Shown: one piece after another, positions 62,719 through 64,000 of the stretch | Layout of the letters: each line of letters begins with the position of its first letter | Numbering within the stretch: the stretch's first letter is position 1 | Source of the DNA: Eumeta japonica | Taxonomy: Eukaryota > Arthropoda > Insecta > Lepidoptera > Psychidae | Length of the DNA: 64,000 nucleotides | Reading direction: 5' to 3' | NCBI GenBank assembly: GCA_005406025.1 | Contig: BGZK01000018.1 | Coordinates: 62,001-126,000 of the forward strand | Made by a program: the position numbers and the translations under genes | Notes under the pieces: model-generated | The model's input: the letters and a program-made list of their open reading frames with translations, nothing else | What the model was told of the DNA's origin: nothing | The model's database searches: none

Positions 62719-63873
62719 ATGGCTTCTTCTAGCAATAAAAATAGTGATACGAACTTAACCAAAACTCATTCTTTTGAACGATCCCCTTCTAGTTCATCAG
62801 GAAAAGAAGAAAAATGGCCAGATCTTCTAGTATCCAAACCAGAAAAACCAAATTCGTTTTACAATCAAAAATGTAAGTAACCGTTAATTTTACTTTTCTA
62901 AGATCTTTGTATTAATATCAAATTTTTAAATATGTCGATCACAGTTCAACAAATGTTTCTTGAAATAATAAATTTCTTACATTTTGTTCATTTAATAATT
63001 GTTGAGTGACTCAAATTTCTTTTACATATTTACATATTAATCATAAACATATATGATAATTATTTTAGTATGTGGACAATAATACCACATCCTAACTCAG
63101 TAAATTCAACACTCAGTGTCTATTATATTCCTATTTACAATTATACTAATTATTTTATATAATTCTCACTTTCAATTAATCCAAAAGTTTAACATCAATT
63201 TATAAATATATTTCATGGATTTATTGCTGATTTTTCACATATAAATATTTTTAGCAAATGATAAAGTGCATAGTAGGTAAGCATTAATAAATGTAATGAC
63301 AAGGCAATAATTATAAAATCATTTTATATCAATATTAAATTATTAGTGCTTAAAAACCAAAACATTTCTCAAAGCATTTACTGGAAAGACAATTAATTTA
63401 TTTTATATCCATGTTTAAAAATACTGTAATAGTAAAGTATATTTCTTGTATAATTTTAAATATACATGGTGAATTCTATCAGTTTTATGTTAATGTCTTC
63501 ATTCTTTTGATTAATTTTACAGTTTTGATTTTTTTAACCCAATTCATGCTAATATTTGTGTCTTTCATAATTAAAAATCGGTAAAAGAATTTCATCTTTA
63601 GTAATTTAAACATTTTAGTTATAACTCACAATTTATGTGTTCTAACTAGTTTATAAGTATTGCAATATATTTATTATTTAACTTTGTACTATTATAAACC
63701 TGATTTCCTATTTTTAAGGTTCAGAGTCAAAATGGCAAAAATTGGACCCTTATAAATTCGTCATGCCCATCTGTATATTAGGCATGTTACTAAAAAACTA
63801 CAAGATATATATTGATGAAATTTTTAGCATAGCTGTCTTGTATAAGCCGGTACTTAGTTTAGTAGTTAAATAA
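62719..63873 (+). CDS. Two-exon gene for an unrecognised 102-residue protein
   Basis: Exon 1 is 62719-62872: ATG after TAATAATA, MASSSNKNSDTN, then a serine-rich, probably disordered segment ending PNSFYNQK plus one base. It ends at a consensus donor T|GTAAGTAA. Exon 2 is 63719-63873: acceptor CTATTTTTAAG, one carried base restores a Cys codon, then SESKWQKLDPYKF, a hydrophobic stretch (VMPICILGMLL), a charged patch and a second hydrophobic stretch to the TAA. AATAAA follows 4 bp after the stop (63878-63883). The intron is 846 bp. I do not recognise the protein. Exon 1 is well supported by codon pattern and donor. Exon 2 may be a readthrough or alternative terminal exon, with the main transcript continuing past the window. 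Confidence 0.5.
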
Positions 63874-64000
63874 CAAAAATAAATATTTCTATGGTGGGCA
63901 CTCCATACATGTAACAGAAGCAGAAAAAATTTTTTTCAAAAACCATCCACGTATGACATATATTTCAATAGTTCTTTTATAAACACTTTAAAGTTTCTAA

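Overview
This is a eukaryotic, AT-rich and gene-poor window, most likely from an insect and probably Lepidoptera (moth or butterfly). Evidence: GT-AG introns; three mariner remnants; R1-like and RTE-like LINE remnants; four copies of a GACAGACGGA / GGTTCC / GGAACCCT repeat; and a three-copy interspersed repeat that resembles sequences I associate with moth genomes. The order-level call is an inference.

Layout. From 1 to about 52.6 kb I find no convincing host exon. This part holds AT-rich spacer, about twenty short GC-rich islands and mobile-element remains. These are: a foldback element (1639-1924), two related mariners in opposite orientation (about 1975-3062 and 7781-9069), an RTE-like LINE 3' fragment (about 16790-17560), a nearly intact Ty3/gypsy LTR retrotransposon (20977-25958, minus strand), a foldback element built from ~120-bp monomers (about 28258-29210), a degraded R1-clade LINE (about 30890-32620), an internally deleted mariner carrying a long (AT)n tract (36536-37387), and a small hairpin element (42655-42775).

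Host genes. Six exons of a malate dehydrogenase-family gene run on the minus strand from 57690 down to 52664. The splice phases agree across all five introns. The predicted protein keeps family landmarks but has lost the dinucleotide-binding glycines and key active-site residues, so it looks like an MDH-fold pseudoenzyme (MDH1B-like). At the right edge a short two-exon gene on the plus strand (62719-63873) encodes a 102-residue protein that I do not recognise.

Most interesting item. The LTR retrotransposon has no recognisable tRNA primer-binding site next to its 5' LTR. Instead an 11-nt sequence one base from the LTR is perfectly complementary to an internal LTR site, in the geometry of the Tf1-type self-priming mechanism. 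The same LTR contains a repeated 14-mer placed so that it could form the two splice sites of an 80-nt intron holding the AATAAA signal. The coding region is broken mostly at homopolymer runs although the two LTRs differ by only one substitution and two indels.
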